DNA from: Calliphora vicina
Taxonomy: Eukaryota; Arthropoda; Insecta; Diptera; Calliphoridae
Length of the DNA: 64,000 nucleotides
Direction of reading: 5' to 3'
Assembly: GCF_958450345.1 (NCBI RefSeq)
Contig: NW_027052566.1
Location: 1 to 64,000 of the forward strand
Shown here: positions 49,614 through 62,500 of the stretch, piece after piece
How positions within the stretch are numbered: the first letter of the stretch is position 1
Layout of the letters: every line of letters begins with the position of its first letter
Made by a program: the position numbers and the translations under genes
The notes under the pieces: generated by a model
Database searches by the model: none
Told to the model about the DNA's origin: nothing
Seen by the model: the letters and a program-made list of their open reading frames with translations, nothing else

Positions 49614-52600
49614 ACCTTTCTAACAAGGTATAACTTAAGTAGCTAGCATAAATAGTACCCGATATATATGCAGGTATATCGGAAATTTTTCGCAAAATGT
49701 CCCAAAATTACACCAGTTTTTAACGACTTCATATTAATCGAAATTTTAAAAGGCCCTAAAGAGCTAGGAAGCTAATTTTTTTTATATTTGGATTGCATGA
49801 GATTGTACCTTTCTAACAAGGTATAACTTAAGTAGCTAGCATAAATAGTACCCGATATATATGCAGGTATATCGGAAATTTTTCGAAAAATGTTCCAAAA
49901 TTACCCCAGCTTTTAACGACTTCATATAAATCGCAATTAAATTTAAATTTGGATTGCATGAGATTGTAGCTTTCTAACAAGGTATAATTTAAGTAGCTAG
50001 CATAAATAGTACCCGATATATATGCGGGTATATCAGACATTTTTCGAAAAATGTCCCAAAATTACCCCAGTTTTTAACGACTTCATATAAATCGTAATTC
50101 TAAAGGCCGATAAAGAGCTAGGAAACTCATTTTTTTATATTTAGATTGCAAGAGATTGTAGCTTTCTAACAAGGTATAACTTAAGTAGCAAGCATAAACA
50201 GTACCCGATATATATGCGGGTATATCGGAAATTTTTCGAAAAATGTCACAAAATTACCCCAGTTTTTAACGACTTCATATAAATCGTAATTCTAAAGGCC
50301 GATAAAGAGCTAGGAAGCTAATTATTTTTAAATTTGGATTGCATGAGATTGTAGCTTTCTAACAAGGTATAATTTAAGTAGCTAGCATAAATAGTACCCG
50401 ATATATATGCGGGTATATCAGACATTTTTCGAAAAATGTCCCAAAATTAACCCAGTTTTTAACGACTTCATATAAATCGTAATTCTAAAGGCCGCTAAAG
50501 AGCTAGGAAACTCATTTTTTATATTTGGATTACATGAGATTGTAGCTTTCTAACAAGGTATAACTTAAGTAGCTAGCATAAATAGTACCCGATATATATG
50601 CAGGTATATCGGAAATTTTTCGAAAAATGTCCCAAAATTACCCCAGTTTTTAACGACTTCATATAAAACGCAATTCTAAAGGCCCCTAAAGAGCTAGGAA
50701 GCTAATTATTTTTAAATTTCGATTGCATGAGATTGTAGCTTTCTAACAAGGTATAATTTAAGTAGCTAGCATAAATAGTACCCGATATATATGCGGGTAT
50801 ATCAGACATTTTTCGAAAAATGTCCCAAAATTAACCCAGTTTTTAACGACTTCATATAAATCGTAATTCTAAAGGCCGCTAAAGAGCTAGGAAACTCATT
50901 TTTTATATTTGGATTACATGAGATTGTAGCTTTCTAACAAGGTATAACTTAAGTAGCTAGCATAAATAGTACCCGATATATATGCAGGTATATCGGAAAT
51001 TTTTCGAAAAATGTCCCAAAATTACCCCAGTTTTTAACGACTTCATATAAAACGCAATTCTAAAGGCCCCTAAAGAGCTAGGAAGCTAATTATTTTTAAA
51101 TTTCGATTGCATGAGATTGTAGCTTTCTAACAAGGTATAATTTAAGTAGCTAGCATAAATAGTACCCGATATATATGCGGGTATATCAGACATTTTTCGA
51201 AAAATGTCCCAAAATTACCCCAGTTTTTAACGACTTCATATAAATCGCAATTTTAAAGGCCGTAAAGAGCTAGGAAGCTAATTATTTTTAAATTTGGATT
51301 GCATGAGATCGTAGCTTTCTAACAAGGTATAACTTAAGTAGCTAGTATAAATAGTACCCGATATATATGCGGGTATATCGGACATTTTTCGCAAAATGTC
51401 CCAAAATTACCCCAGTTTTTAACGACTTCATATAAATCGCAATTTTAAAAGGCCCTAAAGAGCTAGGAAGCTAATTATTTTTAAATTTGGATTACATGAG
51501 ATTGTAGCTTTCTAACAAGGTATAACTTAAGTAGCTAGCATAAATAGTACCCGATATATATGCAGGTATATCGGAAATTTTTCGAAAAATGTCCCAAAAT
51601 TACCCCAGCTTTTAACGACTTCATATAAATCGCAATTCTAAAGGCCCCTAAAGAGCTAGGAAGCTAATTATTTTTAAATTTGGATTGCATGAGATTGTAG
51701 CTTTCTAACAAGGTATAATTTAAGTAGCTAGCATAAATAGTACCCGATATATATGCGGGTATATCAGACATTTTTCGAAAAATGTCCCAAAATTACCCCA
51801 GTTTTTAACGACTTCATATAAATCGCAATTTTAAAGGCCGCTAAAGACCTAAGAATTGCATGAGATTGTAGCTTTCTAACAAGGTATAACTTAAGTAGCT
51901 AGCATAAACAGTACCCGATATATATGCGGGTATATCGGACATTTTTCGAAAAATGTCACAAAATTACCCCAGTTTTTAACGACTTCATATAAATCGCAAT
52001 TCTAAAGGCCGCTAAAGAGCTAGGAAACTCATTTTTTATATTTGGATTGCATGAGACTGTAGCTTTCTAACAAGGTATAACTTAAGGAGCTAGGAAGCTA
52101 ATTATTTCTAAATTTGGATTGCATGAGATTGTAGATTTCTAACAAGGTATAATTTAAGTAGCTAGCATAAATAGTACCCGATATATATGCGGGTATATCA
52201 GACATTTTTCGAAAAATGTCCCAAAATTACCCCAGTTTTTAACGACTTCATATAAATCGTAATTCTAAAGGCCGATAAAGAGCTAGGAAACTCATTTTTT
52301 TATATTTGGATTGCAAGAGATTGTAGCTTTCTAACAAGGTATAACTTAAGTAGCTAGCATAAACAGTACCCGATATATATGCGGGTATATCGGACATTTT
52401 TCGAAAAATGTCACAAAATTACCCCAGTTTTTAACGACTTCATATAAATCGTAATTCTAAAGGCCGATAAAGAGCTAGGAAGCTAATTATTTTTAAATTT
52501 GGATTGCATGAGATTGTAGCTTTCTAACAAGGTATAATTTAAGTAGCTAGCATAAATAGTACCCGATATATATGCGGGTATATCAGACATTTTTCGAAAA

Positions 52601-55600
52601 ATGTCCCAAAATTACCCCAGTTTTTAACGACTTCATATAAATCGCAATTTTAAAGGCCGCTAAAGACCTAAGAATTGCATGAGATTGTAGCTTTCTAACA
52701 AGGTATAACTTAAGTAGCTAGCATAAACAGTACCCGATATATATGCGGGTATATCGGACATTTTTCGAAAAATGTCACAAAATTACCCCAGTTTTTAACG
52801 ACTTCATATAAATCGCAATTCTAAAGGCCGCTAAAGAGCTAGGAAACTCATTTTTTATATTTGGATTGCATGAGATTGTAGCTTTCTAACAAGGTATAAC
52901 TTAAATAGCTAGCATAAATAGTGACCGATATATATGCAGGTATATCGAAAATTTTTCGAAAAATGTCCCAAAATTACCCCAGTTTTTAACGACTTCATAT
53001 AAATCGCAATTTTAAAAGGCCATAAAGAGCTAGGAAGCTAATTTTTTTTTATATTTGGATTGCATGAGATCAGTTTTTAACGACTTCATATTAATCGAAA
53101 TTTTAAAAGGCCCTAAAGAGCTAGGAAGCTAATTTTTTTTTATATTTGGATTGCATGAGATTGTACCTTTCTAACAAGGTATAACTTAAGTAGCTAGCAT
53201 AAATAGTACCCGATATATATGCAGGTATATCGGAAATTTTTCGAAAAATGTTCCAAAATTACCCCAGCTTTTAACGACTTCATATAAATCGCAATTAAAT
53301 TTAAATTTGGATTGCATGAGATTGTAGCTTTCTAACAAGGTATAATTTAAGTAGCTAGCATAAATAGTACCCGATATATATGCGGGTATATCAGACATTT
53401 TTCGAAAAATGTCCCAAAATTACCCCAGTTTTTAACGACTTCATATAAATCGTAATTCTAAAGGCCGATAAAGAGCTAGGAAACTCATTTTTTTATATTT
53501 GGATTGCAAGAGATTGTAGCTTTCTAACAAGGTATAACTTAAGTAGCAAGCATAAACAGTACCCGATATATATGCGGGTATATCGGAAATTTTTCGAAAA
53601 ATGTCACAAAATTACCCCAGTTTTTAACGACTTCATATAAATCGTAATTCTAAAGGCCGATAAAGAGCTAGGAAGCTAATTATTTTTAAATTTGGATTGC
53701 ATGAGATTGTAGCTTTCTAACAAGGTATAATTTAAGTAGCTAGCATAAATAGTACCCGATATATATGCGGGTATATCAGACATTTTTCGAAAAATGTCCC
53801 AAAATTAACCCAGTTTTTAACGACTTCATATAAATCGTAATTCTAAAGGCCGCTAAAGAGCTAGGAAACTCATTTTTTATATTTGGATTACATGAGATTG
53901 TACCTTTCTAACAAGGTATAACTTAAGTAGCTAGCATAAATAGTACCCGATATATATGCAGGTATATCGGAAATTTTTCGAAAAATGTCCCAAAATTACC
54001 CCAGTTTTTAACGACTTCATATAAAACGCAATTCTAAAGGCCCCTAAAGAGCTAGGAAGCTAATTATTTTTAAATTTCGATTGCATGAGATTGTAGCTTT
54101 CTAACAAGGTATAATTTAAGTAGCTAGCATAAATAGTACCCGATATATATGCGGGTATATCAGACATTTTTCGAAAAATGTCCCAAAATTACCCCAGTTT
54201 TTAACGACTTCATATAAATCGCAATTTTAAAGGCCGTAAAGAGCTAGGAAGCTAATTATTTTTAAATTTGGATTGCATGAGATCGTAGCTTTCTAACAAG
54301 GTATAACTTAAGTAGCTAGTATAAATAGTACCCGATATATATGCGGGTATATCGGACATTTTTCGCAAAATGTCCCAAAATTACCCCAGTTTTTAACGAC
54401 TTCATATAAATCGCAACTTTAAAAGGCCCTAAAGAGCTAGGAAGCTAATTATTTTTTAATTTGGATTACATGAGATTGTAGCTTTCTAACAAGGTATAAC
54501 TTAAGTAGCTAGCATAAATAGTACCCGATATATATGCAGGTATATCGGAAATTTTTCGAAAAATGTCCCAAAATTACCCCAGCTTTTAACGACTTCATAT
54601 AAATCGCAATTCTAAAGGCCCCTAAAGAGCTAGGAAGCTAATTATAGCTAATTATATGCGGGTATATCAGACATTTTTCGAAAAATGTCCCAAAATTACC
54701 CCAGTTTTTAACGACTTCATATAAATCGTAATTCTAAAGGCCGATAAAGAGCTAGGAAACTCATTTTTTTATATTTGGATTGCAAGAGATTGTAGCTTTC
54801 TAACAAGGTATAACTTAAGTAGCAAGCATAAACAGTACCCGATATATATGCGGGTATATCGGAAATTTTTCGAAAAATGTCACAAAATTACCCCAGTTTT
54901 TAACGACTTCATATAAATCGTAATTCTAAAGGCCGATAAAGAGCTAGGAAGCTAATTATTTTTAAATTTGGATTGCATGAGATTGTAGCTTTCTAACAAG
55001 GTATAATTTAAGTAGCTAGCATAAATAGTACCCGATATATATGCGGGTATATCAGACATTTTTCGAAAAATGTCCCAAAATTAACCCAGTTTTTAACGAC
55101 TTCATATAAATCGTAATTCTAAAGGCCGCTAAAGAGCTAGGAAACTCATTTTTTATATTTGGATTACATGAGATTGTACCTTTCTAACAAGGTATAACTT
55201 AAGTAGCTAGCATAAATAGTACCCGATATATATGCAGGTATATCGGAAATTTTTCGAAAAATGTCCCAAAATTACCCCAGTTTTTAACGACTTCATATAA
55301 AACGCAATTCTAAAGGCCCCTAAAGAGCTAGGAAGCTAATTATTTTTAAATTTCGATTGCATGAGATTGTAGCTTTCTAACAAGGTATAATTTAAGTAGC
55401 TAGCATAAATAGTACCCGATATATATGCGGGTATATCAGACATTTTTCGAAAAATGTCCCAAAATTACCCCAGTTTTTAACGACTTCATATAAATCGCAA
55501 TTTTAAAGGCCGTAAAGAGCTAGGAAGCTAATTATTTTTAAATTTGGATTGCATGAGATCGTAGCTTTCTAACAAGGTATAACTTAAGTAGCTAGTATAA

Positions 55601-56530
55601 ATAGTACCCGATATATATGCGGGTATATCGGACATTTTTCGCAAAATGTCCCAAAATTACCCCAGTTTTTAACGACTTCATATAAATCGCAACTTTAAAA
55701 GGCCCTAAAGAGCTAGGAAGCTAATTATTTTTTAATTTGGATTACATGAGATTGTAGCTTTCTAACAAGGTATAACTTAAGTAGCTAGCATAAATAGTAC
55801 CCGATATATATGCAGGTATATCGGAAATTTTTCGAAAAATGTCCCAAAATTACCCCAGCTTTTAACGACTTCATATAAATCGCAATTCTAAAGGCCCCTA
55901 AAGAGCTAGGAAGCTAATTATTTTTAAATTTGGATTGCATGAGATTGTAGCTTTCTAACAAGGTATAATTTAAGTAGCTAGCATAAATAGTACCCGATAT
56001 ATATGCGGGTATATCAGACATTTTTCGAAAAATGTCCCAAAATTACCCCAGTTTTTAACGACTTCATATAAATCGCAATTTTAAAGGCCGCTAAAGACCT
56101 AAGAATTGCATGAGATTGTAGCTTTCTAACAAGGTATAACTTAAGTAGCTAGCATAAACAGTACCCGATATATATGCGGGTATATCGGACATTTTTCGAA
56201 AAATGTCACAAAATTACCCCAGTTTTTAACGACTTCATATAAATCGCAATTCTAAAGGCCGCTAAAGAGCTAGGAAACTCATTTTTTATATTTGGATTGC
56301 ATGAGACTGTAGCTTTCTAACAAGGTATAACTTAAGTAGCTAGCATAAATAGTGACCGATATATATGCAGGTATATCGGAAATTTTTCGAAAAATGTCCC
56401 AAAATTACCCCAGTTTTTAACGACTTCATATAAATCGCAATTTTAAAAGGCCATAAAGAGCTAGGAAGCTAATTATTTCTAAATTTGGATTGCATGAGAT
56501 TGTAGCTTTCTAACAAGGTATAATTTAAGT
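49614..56530. repeat. Satellite array with 384-, 1276- and 3358-bp repeats
   Basis: Gene-free satellite. 49801 to about 50.6 kb recurs at 53159 to about 53.9 kb (offset 3358). A two-monomer block is tandemly repeated within it (AAAATTAACCC at 50447 and 50831, 384 bp), after which the offset becomes 2974 (51241 with 54215). A 1276-bp block at about 53.39-54.66 kb is repeated at about 54.66-55.93 kb (GTAGCAAGC at 53543 and 54819; CGCAACTTT at 54412 and 55688). The 1276-bp junction reads GCTAATTATAGCTAATTATATGCGGG near 54640. Deletion joins CGCAATTAAATTTAAATTT sit near 49935 and 53293. Confidence 0.87.
52060..53100. repeat. Irregular satellite joins at 52085 and 53070
   Basis: At about 52085 the monomer runs CTTAAGGAGCTAGGAAGC, fusing the end of one unit to the AAAGAGCTAGG block of another. 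At about 53070 it runs CATGAGATCAGTTTTTAACG, again skipping most of a unit. Between them the sequence follows the order of the 1458-bp repeat (AAATAGCTAGC at 52903). These joins look like insertion edges of a displaced higher-order-repeat fragment. Confidence 0.7.
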
Positions 56531-59500
56531 AGCCAGTTTTTAACGACTTCATATTAATCGAAATTTTAAAAGGCCCTAAAGAGCTAGGAAGCTAATTTTT
56601 TTATATTTGGATTGCATGAGATTGTACCTTTCTAACAAGGTATAACTTAAGTAGCTAGCATAAATAGTACCCGATATATATGCAGGTATATCGGAAATTT
56701 TTCGAAAAATGTCCCAAAATTACCCCAGCTTTTAACGACTTCATATAAATCGCAATTCTAAAGGCCCCTAAAGAGCTAGGAAGCTAATTATTTCTAAATT
56801 TGGATTGCATGAGATTGTAGCTTTCTAACAAGGTATAATTTAAGTAGCTAGCATAAATAGTACCCGATATATATGCGGGTATATCAGACATTTTTCGAAA
56901 AATGTCCCAAAATTACCCCAGTTTTTAACGACTTCATATAAATCGTAATTCTAAAGGCCGATAAAGAGCTAGGAAACTCATTTTTTTATATTTGGATTGC
57001 AAGAGATTGTAGCTTTCTAACAAGGTATAACTTAAGTAGCTAGCATAAACAGTACCCGATATATATGCGGGTATATCGGACATTTTTCGAAAAATGTCAC
57101 AAAATTACCCCAGTTTTTAACGACTTCATATAAATCGTAATTCTAAAGGCCGATAAAGAGCTAGGAAGCTAATTATTTTTAAATTTGGATTGCATGAGAT
57201 TTGGATTGCATGAGATTGTAGCTTTCTAACAAGGTATAATTTAAGTAGCTGGCATAAATAGTACCCGATATATATGCGGGTATATCAGACATTTTTCGAA
57301 AAATGTCCCAAAATTACCCCAGTTTTTAACGACTTCATATAAATCGCAATTTTAAAGGCCGCTAAAGACCTAAGAATTGCATGAGATTGTAGCTTTCTAA
57401 CAAGGTATAATTTAAGTAGCTAGCATAAATAGTACCCGATATATATGCGGGTATATCAGACATTTTTCGAAAAATGTCCCAAAATTACCCCAGTTTTTAA
57501 CGACTTCATATAAATCGCAATTTTAAAGGCCGCTAAAGACCTAAGAATTGCATGAGATTGTAGCTTTCTAACAAGGTATAATTTAAGTAGCTAGCATAAA
57601 TAGTACCCGATATATATGCTGGTATATCAGACATTTTTCGAAAAATGTCCCAAAATTACCCCAGTTTTTAACGACTTCATATAAATCGCAATTTTAAAAG
57701 GCCATAAAGAGCTAGGAAGTTAATTATTTTTAAATTTGGATTGCATGAGATTGTAGCTTTCTAACAAGGTATAACTTAAGTAGCTAGCATAAATAGTACC
57801 CGATATATATGCGGGTATATCGGACATTTTTCGAAAAATGTCACAAAATTACCCCAGTTTTTAACGACTTCATATAAATCGCAATTCTAAAGGCCGCTAA
57901 AGAGCTAGGAAACTCATTTTTTATATTTGGATTGCATGAGATTGTAGCTTTCTAACAAGGTATAACTTAAATAGCTAGCATAAATAGTGACCGATATATA
58001 TGCAGGTATATCGGAAATTTTTCGAAAAATGTCCCAAAATTACCCCAGTTTTTAACGACTTCATATAAATCGCAATTTTAAAAGGCCATAAAGAGCTAGG
58101 AAGCTAATTATTTTTAAATTTGGATTGCATGAGATTGTAGCTTTCTAACAAGGTATAACTTAAGTAGCTAGCATAAACAGTACCCGATATATATGCGGGT
58201 ATATCGGACATTTTTCGCAAAATGTCCCAAAATTACACCAGTTTTTAACGACTTCATATTAATCGAAATTTTAAAAGGCCCTAAAGAGCTAGGAAGCTAA
58301 TTTTTTTTTATATTTGGATTGCATGAGATTGTACCTTTCTAACAAGGTATAACTTAAGTAGCTAGCATAAATAGTACCCGATATATATGCAGGTATATCG
58401 GAAATTTTTCGAAAAATGTCCCAAAATTACCCCAGCTTTTAACGACTTTATATAAATCGCAATTCTAAAGGCCCCTAAAGAGCTAGGAAGCTAATTATTT
58501 TTAAATTTGGATTGCATGAGATTGTAGCTTTCTAACAAGGTATAACTTAAGTAGCTAGCATAAATAGTACCCGATATATATGCAGGTATAATTTAAGTAG
58601 CTAGCATAAATAGTACCCGATATATATGCGGGAGATTGTAGCTTTCTAACAAGGTATAACTTAAGTAGCTAGCATAAACAGTACCCGATATATATGCGGG
58701 TATATCGGACATTTTTCGAAAAATGTCACAAAATTACCCCAGTTTTTAACGACTTCATATAAATCGTAATTCTAAAGGCCGATAAAGAGCTAGGAAGCTA
58801 ATTATTTTTAAATTTGGATTGCATGAGATTTGGATTGCATGAGATTGTAGCTTTCTAACAAGGTATAATTTAAGTAGCTGGCATAAATAGTACCCGATAT
58901 ATATGCGGGTATATCAGACATTTTTCGAAAAATGTCCCAAAATTACCCCAGTTTTTAAAGACTTCATATAAATCGCAATTTTAAAGGCCGCTAAAGACCT
59001 AAGAATTGCATGAGATTGTAGCTTTCTAACAAGGTATAATTTAAGTAGCTAGCATAAATAGTACCCGATATATATGCGGGTATATCAGACATTTTTCGAA
59101 AAATGTCCCAAAATTACCCCAGTTTTTAACGACTTCATATAAATCGCAATTTTAAAGGCCGCTAAAGACCTAAGAATTGCATGAGATTGTAGCTTTCTAA
59201 CAAGGTATAATTTAAGTAGCTAGCATAAATAGTACCCGATATATATGCTGGTATATCAGACATTTTTCGAAAAATGTCCCAAAATTACCCCAGTTTTTAA
59301 CGACTTCATATAAATCGCAATTTTAAAAGGCCATAAAGAGCTAGGAAGTTAATTATTTTTAAATTTGGATTGCATGAGATTGTAGCTTTCTAACAAGGTA
59401 TAACTTAAGTAGCTAGCATAAATAGTACCCGATATATATGCGGGTATATCGGACATTTTTCGAAAAATGTCACAAAATTACCCCAGTTTTTAACGACTTC

Positions 59501-62500
59501 ATATAAATCGCAATTCTAAAGGCCGCTAAAGAGCTAGGAAACTCATTTTTTATATTTGGATTGCATGAGATTGTAGCTTTCTAACAAGGTATAACTTAAA
59601 TAGCTAGCATAAATAGTGACCGATATATATGCAGGTATATCGGAAATTTTTCGAAAAATGTCCCAAAATTACCCCAGTTTTTAACGACTTCATATAAATC
59701 GCAATTTTAAAAGGCCATAAAGAGCTAGGAAGCTAATTATTTTTAAATTTGGATTGCATGAGATTGTAGCTTTCTAACAAGGTATAACTTAAGTAGCTAG
59801 CATAAACAGTACCCGATATATATGCGGGTATATCGGACATTTTTCGCAAAATGTCCCAAAATTACACCAGTTTTTAACGACTTCATATTAATCGAAATTT
59901 TAAAAGGCCCTAAAGAGCTAGGAAGCTAATTTTTTTTTATATTTGGATTGCATGAGGTTGTACCTTTCTAACAAGGTATAACTTAAGTAGCTAGCATAAA
60001 TAGTACCCGATATATATGCAGGTATATCGGAAATTTTTCGAAAAATGTCCCAAAATTACCCCAGCTTTTAACGACTTCATATAAATCGCAATTCTAAAGG
60101 CCCCTAAAGAGCTAGGAAGCTAATTATTTTTAAATTTGGATTGCATGAGATTGTAGCTTTCTAACAAGGTATAACTTAAGTAGCTAGCATAAATAGTACC
60201 CGATATATATGCAGGTATAATTTAAGTAGCTAGCATAAATAGTACCCGATATATATGCAAGAGATTGTAGCTTTCTAACAAGGTATAACTTAAGTAGCTA
60301 GCATAAACAGTACCCGATATATATGCGGGTATATCGGACATTTTTCGAAAAATGTCACAAAATTACCCCAGTTTTTAACGACTTCATATAAATCGTAATT
60401 CTAAAGGCCGATAAAGAGCTAGGAAGCTAATTATTTTTAAATTTGGATTGCATGAGATTGTAGCTTTCTAACAAGGTATAACTTAAGTAGCTAGCATAAA
60501 CAGTACCCGATATATATGCGGGTATATCGGACATTTTTCGAAAAATGTCCCAAAATTACCCCAGTTTTTAACGACTTCATATAAATCGCAATTTTAAAGG
60601 CCGCTAAAGACCTAAGAATTGCATGAGATTGTAGCTTTCTAACAAGGTATAATTTAAGTAGCTAGCATAAATAGTACCCGATATATATGCGGGTATATCA
60701 GACATTTTTCGAAAAATGTCCCAAAATTACCCCAGTTTTTAACGACTTCATATAAATCGCAATTTTAAAGGCCGCTAAAGACCTAAGAATTGCATGAGAT
60801 TGTAGCTTTCTAACAAGGTATAATTTAAGTAGCTAGCATAAATAGTACCCGATATATATGCTGGTATATCAGACATTTTTCGAAAAATGTCCCAAAATTA
60901 CCCCAGTTTTTAACGACTTCATATAAATCGCAATTTTAAAAGGCCATAAAGAGCTAGGAAGTTAATTATTTTTAAATTTGGATTGCATGAGATTGTAGCT
61001 TTCTAACAAGGTATAACTTAAGTAGCTAGCATAAATAGTACCCGATATATATGCGGGTATATCGGACATTTTTCGAAAAATGTCACAAAATTACCCCAGT
61101 TTTTAACGACTTCATATAAATCGCAATTCTAAAGGCCGCTAAAGAGCTAGGAAACTCATTTTTTATATTTGGATTGCATGAGATTGTAGCTTTCTAACAA
61201 GGTATAACTTAAATAGCTAGCATAAATAGTGACCGATATATATGCAGGTATATCGGAAATTTTTCGAAAAATGTCCCAAAATTACCCCAGTTTTTAACGA
61301 CTTCATATAAATCGCAATTTTAAAAGGCCATAAAGAGCTAGGAAGCTAATTATTTTTAAATTTGGATTGCATGAGATTGTAGCTTTCTAACAAGGTATAA
61401 CTTAAGTAGCTAGCATAAACAGTACCCGATATATATGCGGGTATATCGGACATTTTTCGCAAAATGTCCCAAAATTACACCAGTTTTTAACGACTTCATA
61501 TTAATCGAAATTTTAAAAGGCCCTAAAGAGCTAGGAAGCTAATTTTTTTTTATATTTGGATTGCATGAGATTGTACCTTTCTAACAAGGTATAACTTAAG
61601 TAGCTAGCGTAAATAGTACCCGATATATATGCAGGTATATCGGAAATTTTTCGAAAAATGTCCCAAAATTACCCCAGCTTTTAACGACTTCATATAAATC
61701 GCAATTCTAAAGGCCCCTAAAGAGCTAGGAAGCTAATTATTTTTAAATTTGGATTGCATGAGATTGTAGCTTTCTAACAAGGTATAACTTAAGTAGCTAG
61801 CATAAATAGTACCCGATATATATGCAGGTATAATTTAAGTAGCTAGCATAAATAGTACCCGATATATATGCGGGTATATCAGAAATTTTTCGAAAAATGT
61901 CCCAAAATTACCCCAGTTTTTAATGACTTCATACAAATCGTAATTCTAAAGGCCGATAAAGAGCTAGGAAACTCATTTTTTTATATTTGGATTGCAAGAG
62001 ATTGTAGCTTTCTAACAAGGTATAACTTAAGTAGCTAGCATAAACAGTACCCGATATATATGCGGGTATATCGGACATTTTTCGAAAAATGTCACAAAAT
62101 TACCCCAGTTTTTAACGACTTCATATAAATCGTAATTCTAAAGGCCGATAAAGAGCTAGGAAGCTAATTATTTTTAAATTTGGATTGCATGAGATTGTAG
62201 CTTTCTAACAAGGTATAACTTAAGTAGCTAGCATAAACAGTACCCGATATATATGCGGGTATATCGGACATTTTTCGAAAAATGTCACAAAATTACCCCA
62301 GTTTTTAACGACTTCATATAAATCGCAATTCTAAAGGCCGCTAAAGAGCTAGGAAACTCATTTTTTATATTTGGATTGCATGAGATTGTAGCTTTCTAAC
62401 AAGGTATAACTTAAATAGGTAGCATAAATAGTGACCGATATATATGCAGGTATATCGGAAATTTTTCGAAAAATGTCCCAAAATTACCCCAGTTTTTAAC

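Noticed and set aside
49828..50040. 70-codon minus-strand open frame, repeated at 53186-53398
   Set aside because: Same kind of by-product, created by the CGCAATTAAATTTAAATTT deletion join in satellite.
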